Positions 12,217 to 23,124 of a DNA stretch of 64,000 nt are shown here, in pieces. This DNA is from Zanthoxylum bungeanum (Eukaryota > Streptophyta > Magnoliopsida > Sapindales > Rutaceae). Below the pieces are notes generated by a model. The model was not told where the DNA came from and searched no databases. It was given only the letters and a program-made list of their open reading frames with translations. The stretch lies in NCBI GenBank assembly GCA_019454045.1, contig SKCR01038863.1, positions 62,001 to 126,000 on the forward strand, given 5' to 3'. Every line of letters starts with the position of its first letter. The first letter of the stretch is position 1. Both the position numbers and the translations under genes were made by a program.

Positions 12217-12813
12217 CCCACTTCCTCTTATAATTCCGAAACCAACCCCTCATTTGGTTCTCGGAGCTGTTGCGCTTGCGTCCGCGGGATTCCCAGTACT
12301 TCACACTCTGGGCACGGTGTCTTTCGTAACTGGTAGCTTCACACTCTGTCCCCAGGCGTCGCTCCATGCCACTATCCGTGAAGCACGGGCTGTTGTTGGA
12401 GGATTCCGGAGTTTGTCTGCCTTCCCCTTCTTCCCAAAACTCCCCCGCTAGCGCGGCTCCGGCAATGACTACCTATCTTACTCTATGGGCACCCCTATTT
12501 CCATTTTCATCGTCTCTTTCTGCTCCGGCGATTCTTTTTCCTCCCGCTATTTCCTCCTTTCTTTGGCTGGGGCCACTCCCCCCTCTTCTCCAGCATTCTT
12601 CTGCAACTTCTCTAACTTCTCCATCATGGCCTTCATGAAGGTTTGAGTCGCCTCCCTTTCCTTTGTGCACTTTCACTCTTGTTCTGCATGGTTTCTTCCA
12701 TTTTCTCCATCTACTCCGTCGTTGAAGCCTCTGCAGATCTGTGTTTCCCGTCTCTTGCTATCGCCTAAGTTTGTTTCCTGCTTCTTGTACGATTCCCCAC
12801 AGACGGCGCCAAC
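12217..12813 (-). pseudogene. Gypsy gag 5' region, truncated (minus strand)
   Basis: Internal start of a minus-strand Ty3/gypsy element. It begins at the PBS (12813-12795) and runs down to 12217, where copia element B begins. The minus-strand product around 12676-12473 contains RKEEIAGGKRIAGAE and GAHRVR, which parallel RRNEIAEGKRIVD and GPYRVK in the gag of the related element at 20658-21140. The frame is broken, so no gag product is expected. Everything beyond the gag N-terminus is missing. Confidence 0.7.
12795..12813 (-). other. Gypsy primer-binding site (copy 1)
   Basis: Minus strand reads GTTGGCGCCGTCTGTGGGG, the PBS form common in plant Ty3/gypsy (Tat-type) elements. It directly follows the LTR end CTGTCAACA. 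The copy-2 equivalent is 16322-16340. Confidence 0.85.
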
Positions 12814-15800
12814 TGTTGACAGCTGTTTTTCATTCCAGGGGTAATTCGGGAAAATCACTCCTCAAACAAACCTCTTTCAACTGTGAATTTGTTTGGTTTG
12901 TTGGGAACTAAATGCAAACTTGATAAAAGATAGAATACACACAGATAAACAAAGGATTTAACGTGGTTCGGATGAATGGATCCAACTTACGTCCATGAGC
13001 ACAAGGGAAAAGAAAGCTTTTATTACTGGCTCGGGTCTGACCGACCTCTTTTGTTTCTCTAGCTTGGGGATATTTTCTCTCTATTACAAGTTACAAATGC
13101 TTTTGAATAAAATTGCTCAACCCTTACAATGAACTCTCAACCTCCTTATATACTAAGTCTAATTACACTGTTACAATATCTTCGTGACTTCAGCCATTTT
13201 GCTAAGCTATTATTGTTTAGGCTCTCTTCCCCAGTTACCCTACGAATTATAGCCCAGCCGCTTGACACCTCTACTGTTGGAATTGTCAAAGCATCCCAAG
13301 ATCATATCAAGCAATGAAAATACAAAGTGAATACATCAAAGAAGTTGCGGAATACTCACAATGATCGGTTGAGTCGATGCGGTGGGTGATGAACAAAAAT
13401 CTTTTTCTCCAACAAATGGGTCTCGGCTGTGGATGAAATAGTGTCCTCCATTTTCGGCTTTGTGTTGTTCCATGAAGCTCCAAGCTTCTCAAATGGTATT
13501 CCAAACCCATGGGTGGGTTTCCCTATCACCTTCGTATGTCTCTTTGAGTGCTAGCTCTTGATGTATTTGCCACAAAAACACCATTATTGCTCACTTCACT
13601 GTCACGGCAGTGACCAGAAAAGAAGAAGAAGAAACTGCCCAAATGGCGTGAGAGATAGAGGAAGAAAGAGAGGAGAGATAGGTTGGTTGTTGGCAAAAGT
13701 GTATCTAATACAAATAAATTTATTTTCAAAAAATCAATTAATTGATTTCAAAAATCAAAACATATACCAAAAGTTAAAATAATAATATATGTCAATCAAG
13801 CTTTCAAAAAGCTTTCCAACCATTTCCATCAAGTCACATCACTCAATCAATCAAGTGACAAGTTGTCACATCACTCAAAGTGACTAATGATTTGACGCTT
13901 GATGCGACTAATGATTTGACACTTGATTTGACTTGCGTGCCGCACTCGAATTTGAAATGCGAATGCGCTCGCAAACAATCCCGGGCTCGGGTTTGCTAAT
14001 TTCAAATTAACGAATTTTCCGTTGCGACGTAATTAATTAATTCTGCCTAGCAAAATCACTATTCACGTCGCTAATGAATTAATTCTAAATTAACTCGTTT
14101 TCCCGAATTAAAATCTAATTTTAATTCCGTGTCGAAATCCAATTTCGTTTAATATATCGAATATATTAATTTATCGATTAATTCCAAATTAATCATTATC
14201 TTTCTTTAAATGATATTTTATCCCAGATAAAATATCTCCACAATTAATCCCAGATTAATTTTCTCTCTCATCTAATTAATCCCAGATTAATTAAGTGTGA
14301 GTCATAAGTCATTGGCGAATCTTCGGGAAGCGACCCATGAGATCCCCGGATATGTTGGCAGTAAATTCGGTCGTCAGACTATCCGAACACGCAAGTACCT
14401 AGTAGTACGTTTGTACCGATTTATAAGACAAGGTTGGCTTCTAGCAAAGCGCCATGCCTACCCAATTCTTCAGAAATATCCTTACAGGAATATAGTGATC
14501 TATATCAGGCGTAGTATACGCAGTATTGCATATGTCGATCCAGTATCGGATGTCACGTGCTAGGCCTGGGGTTGGAATTGTGTCTGCCCCGTACGAAGTA
14601 CATATCAGATCTCTGGTAACTAGTCTCTATAATCGGATATACATGACCTAGTCATAATATCCTGATGACTGCAGTACTTAAGAGTACTAGTACCGTATCC
14701 TACGTGACATCATCTCCACTGTGATTGGAGTGATACTTCCATCTTGACATCACACCCAATACACTACGATTCTCAATATACCCAACAGAGGCGTACACAG
14801 AACCTGTTAAAGCCCTGGACAACCAAAACCAAAGTATATTGATTGTCGCAAGTATTAGCGGTGCAAGTCTCAGGTTAAGACCAAATACACATACCCTGAT
14901 TTTGGACTTCCATAGACACATAGTCATACTACCAATGGAATTCCAAGGGGGTCTATCCAGAGCGAAGCTGTTTCCCGTACCATCGGTAAAACACAACCTC
15001 CTATCACACTTGCATGAGTATCCTATACCCAAATATATGAGAACTATGCTGTTATGCCCTCAGAACGCGTACAAGTGTAATACTAGTCTTTTACGCATTA
15101 TCAATGTCCAATCTCGATAATACTCTGACTAGGGATATTTAATGATTTATCCTTCGTGGATTGATATTATCTCATATCATCTTAGTCCAGGGTCAAATCA
15201 TAAGGACCTCCTATCATTTATACATCTTGGTGATCTAATCACAAATGATAAGAGAGCAATCTGCTTTGTCACATAGTTAATTTTACAACAACACCATGAT
15301 CTGTACAAATAGTGACGCTATGGGTCATAACTGTCCAATACTACGACCTGCCGTCTGAATCTCATTAAATTACCCATTCTTGGTAATTGTTACAAGCTTA
15401 TTCCCATATGCCAACCGGTATTTCAACCACTCTCATGCGATAGCGTGTGTCAGTCAATAAACTTGCAGCCCTGTTCTGTCCCATCAGTTACTGGCCTGCT
15501 TTTATTCTCATCAATACTTGGGAAACTCAAACTTTCGTTTAGGGCTTACGTCATCTAGACTTGAACTTAATGTCAATACCCCGACCTATATCCTCGGGTC
15601 AGCAAGTTGAGATGATCGATTGCGAACTGAAATGATCGATCTACATCTTCGGGTCGGTCATCAAGTGCAAACTAACTCTGGCCTTCCAGTTAGGTGAGAT
15701 GTCTATGCCTCTTGGGCATGGGTCCCTTGTTCTGGAAGTGAAAATCTCTTCTATACCCTTCTTCATGCTCTGACTTTTCTCGGGTCAGGAAATCATCATC

Positions 15801-15848
15801 AACGATACCTAATTAACAAGTTTAGGATATTTCCAAAAAGGGTCAACA
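12814..15848 (-). repeat. Gypsy 5' LTR with nested copia solo LTR (copy 1)
   Basis: LTR ends TGTTGACAGCTG (low side) and GGGTCAACA (high side). Removing the nested solo LTR leaves about 0.97 kb. Its last 170 bp resemble the 3' end of the LTR of the element at 19778 (shared TGGACGTAAGT/GGATCCA and AACAAATTCAC blocks), so the two gypsy families are related. No second LTR of this element is present. Confidence 0.85.
13275..15340 (-). repeat. Copia solo LTR nested in gypsy LTR (copy 1)
   Basis: Full-length LTR of the A/B/C/E copia family, bounded by TGTTGG at 13275 and TGTCCAATA at 15340, with no PBS or internal sequence on either side. Flanks are TCTAC on the left and CTAC(G) on the right; copy 2 shows CCTAC on the right, so the 5-bp target duplication was probably CCTAC/TCTAC. 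It is the product of LTR-LTR recombination after insertion. Confidence 0.88.
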
Positions 15849-16119
15849 TAGCTTAGGATCTAAGTCCATAAATATTTAGATAACACATTAGTCATTAGGT
15901 CCTAATACGTTTTTATATATAATACATTAATACTAAACTAATTATTTGGTGTATCAACCCCTTTCATCATTTGGAATAACAAATTTTTGTGGCATTCCCA
16001 TGGACATCCAAGAAGTGCCCCTCAACATGTCGGGCTTTTGAACAAGAGAAAGATAACATGTATTACGACTTTGATCTTCAACATTTAAATCAACCAATAA
16101 ACTCCAGACTTCATTCTCT

Positions 16120-16239
16120 GTTAAATAACTTGCGTGCATTTTGTAGTGGATTTTGTAAATACTCATTCAAATGATAACACTATCCTCGATAAGGTTCAAT
16201 AAGACCACTTTTCAATATGAATTCAGCATCGGTAAGATA
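16120..16239 (-). pseudogene. PIF/Harbinger transposase 3' fragment (copy 1)
   Basis: Read from 16239 downward, one frame gives YLTDAEFILKSGLIEPYRG, a stop, then CYHLNEYLQNPLQNARKLFN. This matches the PIF/Harbinger DDE nuclease block that normally reads like YYLVDAGY..GLL.PYRG..YHL.E...P.NA.ELFN. Sequence after LFN no longer resembles the family and the last catalytic acidic residue is not found. The identical piece in copy 2 is 19612-19731; the upstream part of the same gene lies at 23981-24209 beyond the gypsy insertion. Confidence 0.72.
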
Positions 16240-16340
16240 TTGTTACTGGCTATCATTAAATTACTATAACGAATGATATACATATTGTAAGATAACACTT
16301 TTCCTGCTTCTTGTACGATTCCCCCACAGACGGCGCCAAC

Positions 16341-19340
16341 TGTTGACAGCTGTTTTTCATTCCAGGGGTAATCCGGGAAAATCACTCCTCAAACAAACCT
16401 CTTTCAACTGTGAATTTGTTTGGTTTGTTGGGAACTAAATGCAAACTTGATAAAAGATAGAATACACACAGATAAACAAAGGATTTAACGTGGTTTGGAT
16501 GAATGGATCCAACTTACGTCCATGAGCACAAGGGAAAAGAAAGCTTTTATTACTGGCTCGGGTCTGACCGACCTCTTTTGTTTCTCTAGCTTGGGGATAT
16601 CTTCTCTCTATTACAAGTTACAAATGCTTTTGAATAAAATTGCTCAACCCTTACAATGAACTCTCAACCTCCTTATATACTAAGTCTAATTACACTGTTA
16701 CAATATCTTCGTGACTTCAGCCATGTTGCTAAGCTATTATTGTTTAGGCTCTCTTCCCCAGTTACCCTACGAATTATAGCCCAGCCGCTTGACACCTCTA
16801 CTGTTGGAATTGTCAAAGCATCCCAAGATCATATCAAGCAATGAAAATACAAAGTGAATACATCAAAGAAGTTGCGGAATACTCACAATGATCGGTTGAG
16901 TCGATGCGGTGATGAACAAAAATCTTTTTCTCCAACAAATGGGTCTCGGCTGTGGATGAAATAGTGTCCTCCATTTTCGGCTTTGTGTTGTTCCATGAAG
17001 CTCCAAGCTTCTCAAATGGTATTCCAAACCCATGGGTGGGTTTCCCTATCACCTTCGTATGTCTCTTTGAGTGCTAGCTCTTGATGTTTTTGCCACAAAA
17101 ACACCATTATTGCTCACTTCACTGTCACGGCAGTGACCAGAAAAGAAGAAGAAGAAATTGCCCAAATGGCGTGAGAGAGAGAGGAAGAAAGAGAGGAGAG
17201 ATAGGTTGGTTGTTGGCAAAAGTGTATCTAATACAAATAAATTGATTTTCAAAAAATCAATTAATTGATTTCAAAAATCAAAACATATACCAAAAGTTAA
17301 AATAATAATATATGTCAATCAAGCTTTCAAAAAGCTTTCCAACCATTTCCATCAAGTCACATCACTCAAAGTGACTAATGATTTGACGCTTGATGCGACT
17401 AATGATTTGACGCTTGATTTGACTTGCGTGCCACACTCGAATTCGAAATGCGAATGCGCTCGCAAACAATCCCGGGCTCGGGTTTGCTAATTTCAAATTA
17501 ACGAATTTTCCGTTGCGACGTAATTAATTAATTCTGCCTAGCAAAATCACTATTCACGTTGCTAATGAATTAATTCTAAATTAACTCATTTTCCCGAATT
17601 AAAATCTAATTTTAATTCCGCGTCGAAATCCAATTTCGTTTAATATATCGAATATATTAATTTATCGATTAATTCCAAATTAATCATTATCTTTCTTTAA
17701 ATGATATTTTATCCCAGATAAAATATCTCCACAATTAATCCCAGATTATTTTCTCTCTCATCTAATTAATCCCAGATTAATTAAGTGTGAGTCATAAGTC
17801 ATCGGCGAATCTTCGGGAAGCGACCCATGAGATCCCCGGATATGTTGGCAGTAAATTCGATCGTCAGACTATCCGAACACGCAAGTACCTAGTAGTACGT
17901 TTGTACCGATTTATAAGACAAGGTTGGCTTCTAGCAAAGCGCCATGCCTACCCAATTCTCCAGAAATATCCTTACAGGAATATAGTGATCTATATCAGGC
18001 GTAGTATACGCAGTATTGCGTATGTCGATCCAGTATCGGATGTCACGTGCTAGGCCTGGGGTTGGAATTGTGTCTGCCCCGTACGAAGTACATATCAGAT
18101 CTCTGGTAACTAGTCTCTATAATCGGATATACATGACCTAGTCATAATATCCTGATGACTGCAGTACTTAAGAGTACTAGTACCGTATCCTACGTGACAT
18201 CATCTCCACTGTGATTGGAGTGATACTTCCATCTTGACATCACACCCAATACACTACGATTCTCAATATACCCAACAGAGGCGTACACAGAACCTGTTAA
18301 AGCCCTGGACAACCAAAACCAAAGTATATTGATTGTCGCAAGTATTAGCGGTGCAAGTCTCAGGTTAAGACCAAATACACATACCCTGATTTTGGACTTC
18401 CATAGACACATAGTCATACTACCAATGGAATTCCAAGGGGGTCTATCCAGAGCGAAGCTGTTTCCCGTACCATCAGTAAAACACAACCTCCTATCACACT
18501 TGCATGAGTATCCTATACCCAAATATATGAGAACTATGCTGTTATGCCCTCAGAACGCGTACAAGTGTAATACTAGTCTTTTACGCATTATCAATGTCCA
18601 ATCTCGATAATACTCTGACTAGGGATATTTAATGATTTATCCTTCGTGGATTGATATTATCTCATATCATCTTAGTCCAGGGTCAAATCATAAGGACCTC
18701 CTATCATTTATACATCTTGGTGATCTAATCACAAATGATAAGAGAGCAATCTGCTTTGTCACATAGTTAATTTGTACAACAACACCATGATCTGTACAAA
18801 TAGTGACGCTATGGGTCATAACTGTCCAATACCTACGACCTGCCGTCTGAATCTCATTAAATTACCCATTCTTGGTAATTGTTACAAGCTTATTCCCATA
18901 TGCCAACCGGTATTTCAACCACTCTCATGCGATAGCGTGTGTCAGTCAATAAACTTGCAGCCCTGTTCTGTCCCATCAGTTACTGGCCTGCTTTTATTCT
19001 CATCAATACTTGGGAAACTCAAACTTTCGTTTAGGGCTTACGTCATCTAGACTTGAACTTAATGTCAATACCCCGACCTATATCCTCGGGTCAGCAAGTT
19101 GAGATGATCGATTGCGAACTGAAATGATCGATCTACATCTTCGGGTCGGTCATCAAGTGCAAACTAACTCTGGCCTTCCAGTTAGGTGAGATGTCTATGC
19201 CTCTTGGGCATGGGTCCCTTGTTCTGGAAGTGAAAATCTCTTCTATACCCTTCTTCATGCTCTGACTTTTCTCGGGTCAGGAAATCATCATCAACGATAC
19301 CTAATTAACAAGTTTAGGATATTTCCAAAAAGGGTCAACA
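16341..19340 (-). repeat. Gypsy LTR with nested copia solo LTR (copy 2)
   Basis: Same structure as 12814-15848. Only about 40 bp of gypsy internal sequence including the PBS (16322-16340) precede it on the low side before the duplication junction at 16300. Confidence 0.85.
16802..18831 (-). repeat. Copia solo LTR nested in gypsy LTR (copy 2)
   Basis: Counterpart of 13275-15340. TGTTGG at 16802, TGTCCAATA ending at 18831; flanks TCTAC and CCTAC give a near-perfect 5-bp target duplication. Confidence 0.88.
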
Positions 19341-19611
19341 TAGCTTAGGATCTAAGTCCATAAATATTTAGATAACACATTAGTCATTAGGTCCTAATAC
19401 GTTTTTATATATAATACATTAATACTAAACTAATTATTTGGTGTATCAACCCCTTTCATCATTTGGAATAACAAATTTTTGTGGCATTCCCATGGACATC
19501 CAAGAAGTGCCCCTCAACATGTCGGGCTTTTGAACAAGAGAAAGATAACATGTATTACGACTTTGTTCTTCAACATTTAAATCAACCAATAAACTCCAGA
19601 CTTCATTCTCT

Positions 19612-19731
19612 GTTAAATAACTTGCGTGCATTTTGTAGTGGATTTTGTAAATACTCATTCAAATGATAACACTATCCTCGATAAGGTTCAATAAGACCAC
19701 TTTTCAATATGAATTCAGCATCGGTAAGATA
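19612..19731 (-). pseudogene. PIF/Harbinger transposase 3' fragment (copy 2)
   Basis: Second copy of the DADAEF...PYRG...KLFN block described at 16120-16239 (here beginning YLTDAEF), with the same internal stop after PYRG. It lies about 46 bp left of the gypsy insertion at 19778; the preceding exon of the transposase is found on the other side of that insertion. Confidence 0.72.
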
Positions 19732-20228
19732 TTGTTACTGGCTATCATTAAATTACTATAACGAATGATATACATATTGTTGATGGTGTTTTCAGGCACT
19801 ATGTTATTTAAGCAGCACGACAGGGGTAAAAAAGGTTATTCAATTCTCAGTCAAGATTATTGATGCCGATCCGACCACTAAAGAGTCAACAGTAAGGGGC
19901 CGGGAACTTTACGGTTAGTGACCGAGCACTTGAGTTCAAGATGACCGGGCAATTATCAGGCCGACAGCAGCATTCTCAGTACAAAAGACTATTATGACCG
20001 ACCACATGAAGACCGAGCATAGGGCAAGACATGTTCGGGAAAATAAGGCATTCTATCCATACAAGATAATATAATAAGTTATCCTACTTTCATGAGGTAA
20101 ACTAGTAAGTCAATATCCTAGTATGATAAAGGAAGTAAAGGTAGTTTTTGACTAGGAATCCTTATGGGAAAAAGAATAGTTTCAACTAGGAAATTCTTGT
20201 ACAAATAGGAATATGATTTCTTCACCAT

Positions 20229-20236
20229 TATAAATA
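20229..20236 (+). promoter_or_regulatory. TATA box of gypsy 5' LTR
   Basis: TATAAATA in CCATTATAAATAGGAGGG, a consensus plant TATA box, conserved in the 3' LTR at 23575-23582. Transcription would start about 30 bp downstream and proceed into the PBS and gag. Confidence 0.7.
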
Positions 20237-20393
20237 GGAGGGTAGAGTGAGTGTAGATGAGGACAAGAGAAAGAGAGAACAACAAAATGAGAGAATAAGA
20301 GGAACAAGTTGAGAGCAAGGTAGAGTTGAGAACAGAATCACCAAGCTCTGACTTGTAAAACACAAAGAACGGTCTGAGAAGCGCATTTTGAAT

Positions 20394-20399
20394 AATAAA
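20394..20399 (+). terminator. Polyadenylation signal in gypsy LTR
   Basis: AATAAA about 160 bp after the TATA box; the working copy would be the equivalent in the 3' LTR at 23738-23743. Confidence 0.5.
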
Positions 20400-20605
20400 A
20401 GTATCATCTTGTTTGTGCCCGTGGACGTAGGTCGGATCCAAATCCACCGAATCACATTAAATCTCCTTGTTGATTGGTGTATTTATCTGTTTTTCTGCTA
20501 AGTTTGCCTTTGGTCCCCCATAACCAAACAAATTCACTATTGAAGGAGGATTTCCTCGGGAGTGATATTCCCATATTACCCTGAGACCAAAATCAGCCAT
20601 CAACA

Positions 20606-20623
20606 GTTGGCGCCGTCTGTGGG
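20606..20623 (+). other. Primer-binding site of non-autonomous gypsy element
   Basis: GTTGGCGCCGTCTGTGGG directly after the LTR end CAACA. Same PBS class as the minus-strand gypsy at 12795. Confidence 0.88.
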
Positions 20624-20657
20624 AAACTGGACAAAAAGCAACTCGTGTAGTAAGACA

Positions 20658-21300
20658 ATGGCGGAAGGCGGAAACCACCAATCATCAGGAAACTCAGCCG
20701 CAGATTGGATGGAGAAGATCGAGGAGAACCTAAGGAAAGAAAGGAAGGAAAATCAAACCTTGCTAAAAACCATAGTAGACCAGTTGGAAAAGATAGAGGG
20801 AGCACACGACGAGGCCGGGACTAGCCGACGAAGGAACGAAATAGCAGAGGGAAAAAGAATTGTTGATACAAGTGAGGACGACAGACCCCGGAGAAGGGGC
20901 CCCTACAGGGTAAAATCTTTAGTGGTTCAGGAAGACTCCCAAACTGAAGACATGTGGGAGGAAGAAGATGACAAATCGTCACCAAACTCCTCCTATAATA
21001 GCCCTCACGATGCCAGGAAAAAGGGAAAGAATGTGACGAAAGAGCACGGGAAAATACCGAACATGAGAAGCACCACGCCCAAGACAACAGAAAAAGAGGA
21101 AGTCACAAGAGGCGGCATGGAACCAAAGACAGCAACATGAAATCTTGGCTGCGGGAGGAACTAGCCAAATGGGGAGTATTCCCCAACACAGACATAGGAG
21201 ATGCCCGGGACGGTAAAGATGAGTCCCCCCTCACAGAAGAAATAAAATCAGCAAAATTCCCGAAAAGGTTCAACATGTCGACCATGACGCCCTACAAAGG
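20658..21300 (+). pseudogene. Truncated gag of non-autonomous gypsy element
   Basis: ATG at 20658 opens about 160 codons ending TGA at 21138-21140. The product begins MAEGGNHQSSGNSAADW and is charged, with a Lys/Glu-rich helix (ENLRKERKENQ, about residues 17-27) and an Arg-rich patch (RPRRRGPYRVK). Gag continues in another frame from 21137 (the TGA overlaps an ATG as ATGA) with SWLREELAKWGV and SPLTEEIKSAKFPKRFNM, which is the conserved start of the plant gypsy retrotransposon gag domain. It is cut right after TPYKG at about 21298, where tandem repeats take over. A 1-base frameshift explains the overlap more simply than regulated re-initiation. No capsid core, zinc knuckle or protease remains. 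Confidence 0.78.
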
Positions 21301-21304
21301 CCAT

Positions 21305-21436
21305 ATGTTTCTTTCCGGCTCGGGTCTGCTCTTGTACCGCCAAGACCGATGTTTCTTTCCGGCTCGGGTCTGCTCTTGTACCGCCGAGACCGATGTCTCT
21401 TTCCGGCTCGGGTCTGTTTTTGTACCGCTGAGATCG
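21305..21436 (+). repeat. 44-bp tandem repeat, 3 units
   Basis: Three consecutive 44-bp units starting ATGTTTCTTTCCGGCTCGGG at 21305, 21349 and 21393, replacing gag downstream sequence. The third is slightly diverged. Confidence 0.92.
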
Positions 21437-21944
21437 ATGTTTGTTTCAGCTCGGGGTCGGGTTACGTCCCACCGAGTCGGCTTCTTTGGATTGGGGATGT
21501 AACATTCCTCCAGAGCCAAGTCTTTCTTTTAGCTCGGGGTCGGGGCACGTCCCACCGAGTAGCCCTTCGGAATGGGGACGTAACATTCCCCCAGGTCCAA
21601 GTGCCTTTCTCAGCTCGGGGTCGGGATACGTCCCACCGAGTCAGCCCTTCGGACTAGGGACGTAACATTCCCCCAAGTCCAAGTGCCTTTTTCAGCTCGG
21701 GGTCGGGGTACGTCCCACCGAGTCAGCCCTTCGGACTGGGGAGGTAACATTCCCCCAGGTCCAAGTGTCTTTTTCAGCTCGGGGTCGGGGTCGGGGTACG
21801 TCCCACCGAGTCAGCCCTTCGGACTGGGGACGTAACATTCCCCCAAGTCGAAGTGCCTTTTTCAGCTCGGGGTCGGGGTACGTCCCACCGAGTCAGCCCT
21901 TCGGACTGGGGACGTAACATTCCCCCAGGACCAAGCATCTCTCT
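21437..21944 (+). repeat. About 80-88-bp tandem repeat, 6 units
   Basis: Units begin AGCTCGGGGTCGGG at about 21448, 21529, 21612, 21692, 21775 and 21863, each with TACGTCCCACCGAGTC, CCTTCGGACTGGGGACG and TAACATTCCCCCAGGTCC blocks. Unit lengths vary. They are open in several frames purely because of their composition. Confidence 0.9.
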
Positions 21945-22400
21945 TGGCTCGGGATCCTCAGGGACATACCCGATGCGTAGGATCCGTGAGAAGCATAGCA
22001 CGGGGAGGGATGATACCCCCGTGGCGATTGCTTACTCCAGTGTTACCGAACATAAGGAGGAATATGCCCTTAATGTGTCGAACACTCTTGATCCTCACTT
22101 ACCCGATGTAATGGATCCGTGGGAAAGCATAGCACGGGGAGTGATGAGGCCCCCGTGACGATTGCTAGCTCCAGTGATGCCGGACCTAAGGAGGAATGTG
22201 CCCTTAGTATCCCGGACGCTCTTTGATCCATTCATCATTTGGATCCAAGAGAGGCGCAGCACGGGGATGCGTTGTGCCCCTGTAGTGTGTGCCTGCTCCA
22301 GCGCGGTAAGGAGGAGCCCTCGTGCAATACACAGGCTCCACAGTGACCCGACGTATAGAGGATGTGCCCTTACCATTCAAACGCTCTCCTGATCCAAATC
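21945..22400 (+). repeat. Diverged longer tandem repeat (about 3 units)
   Basis: GCATAGCACGGGGAG, CCCCCGTGGCGATTGCT and AAGGAGGAATATGCCCTTA blocks recur at about 21990-22060, 22130-22205 and 22255-22375 with increasing divergence. Non-coding part of the gypsy internal region. Confidence 0.65.
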
Positions 22401-22671
22401 CTGGTTCGCCGGGACACTGAATTGAAAGATTCAGAATTGTGTTTTGGAGACCTCGGGCAGGACGCTGTTTTGAGGCATCCGTGTTGTTGTTTATACTTGC
22501 GAAACGTTTTATTTTGGGACAAGCGCTAAGTCGCCCCCACCATTTAATTTTATTTTTCAAAGTTTTGTTTTTGTTTTTCACTGGTCTGGTAAGGGGACGC
22601 CCGTGCCAGATTCGGTAGGGTTTCAAAAGGTTGATTTCACTCCTCTTCGGAACAAGTCCCATGGATTAATC

Positions 22672-23030
22672 GGCTCGGGGCTGGATTACGTTCCGCCGGG
22701 GCTACTTATTAGTCGACTCGGGGCTGGATTTCGTTCCACCGAGGCCGCTTGGTTATTCAGCTCGGGGTCGGGTTACGTCCCACCGAATCGGCTTCTTTGG
22801 ACTGGGGAGGTAACATTCCCCCAGAGCCCAAGTCTTTCACTCAGCTCGGGGTCGGGTTACGTCCCACTGAGTCAGTCTTCTTTGGACTGGGGACGTAACA
22901 TTCCCCCAGGTCCAAGTGCCTCTCTTCATTCGGGGTCGGGTTACGTCCCACCGAATCAGCCATTCGGACTGGAGACGTAACATTCCCCCAGGTCCGAGCA
23001 TCTCTCACAGCTCGAGACAGGATTTCATGC
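22672..23030 (+). repeat. Second array of the about 80-bp gypsy repeat
   Basis: Four to five units of the same AGCTCGGGGTCGGGTTACG / CGTAACATTCCCCCAGG repeat as 21437-21944, placed just before the polypurine tract. The 270 bp between the arrays (22401-22671) show nothing recognisable. Confidence 0.85.
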
Positions 23031-23124
23031 CACCGAGCACCTCATCGTTAGCTCAGAGGCAAAAATTTATATAGTTCCCGGCACCAACTTGCATACTCGT
23101 TGGAATCGAGAACTAGGGGACAGA

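Larger units (their letters stand above)
12774..16299. repeat. Tandem segmental duplication, copy 1
   Basis: First of two direct copies of a segment of about 3.5 kb. It contains, in order: 20 bp of gypsy internal sequence and PBS, a gypsy LTR with a copia solo LTR nested inside, and about 440 bp holding the 3' part of a PIF/Harbinger transposase. Copy 2 starts at 16300 with the same TTTCCTGCTTCTTG text. The last 14 bases before the junction (16286-16299) have no counterpart at the end of copy 2 and look like filler. Confidence 0.9.
16300..19777. repeat. Tandem segmental duplication, copy 2
   Basis: Second copy, very similar to 12774-16299 throughout, including the nested solo LTR. Small differences are visible, for example loss of GGGT near 16910, loss of about 20 bp near 17365, and scattered substitutions. 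It ends at the left target duplication (catat, 19773-19777) of the gypsy element that begins at 19778. Confidence 0.9.
19778..20605 (+). repeat. 5' LTR of non-autonomous gypsy element
   Basis: 828 bp, TGTTGATGG...CATCAACA. Contains a TATA box at 20229 and an AATAAA at 20394, giving a conventional U3-R-U5 order. Confidence 0.95.

Noticed and set aside
11812..12638. Open frames at the end of the copia 3' LTR and over the gypsy gag remnant, up to 174 codons
   Set aside because: The longest spans the LTR end and foreign sequence, so it is an artefact of the junction; the others are antisense to the gypsy gag remnant.
15954..16166. 70-codon minus-strand frame in the duplicated flank as a separate gene
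   Set aside because: It overlaps the decayed 3' part of the PIF/Harbinger transposase in another frame; I see no family match and no start context.
21292..22001. Several open frames of 70-100 codons on both strands over the gypsy repeats
   Set aside because: Openness in several frames at once follows from the GC-rich repeat composition; products are repeats of the unit and match nothing.
21305..23030. Regular direct repeats resembling a CRISPR array
   Set aside because: Units are contiguous 44-bp and about 80-bp repeats without unique spacers of constant length, inside an LTR retrotransposon of a plant genome.
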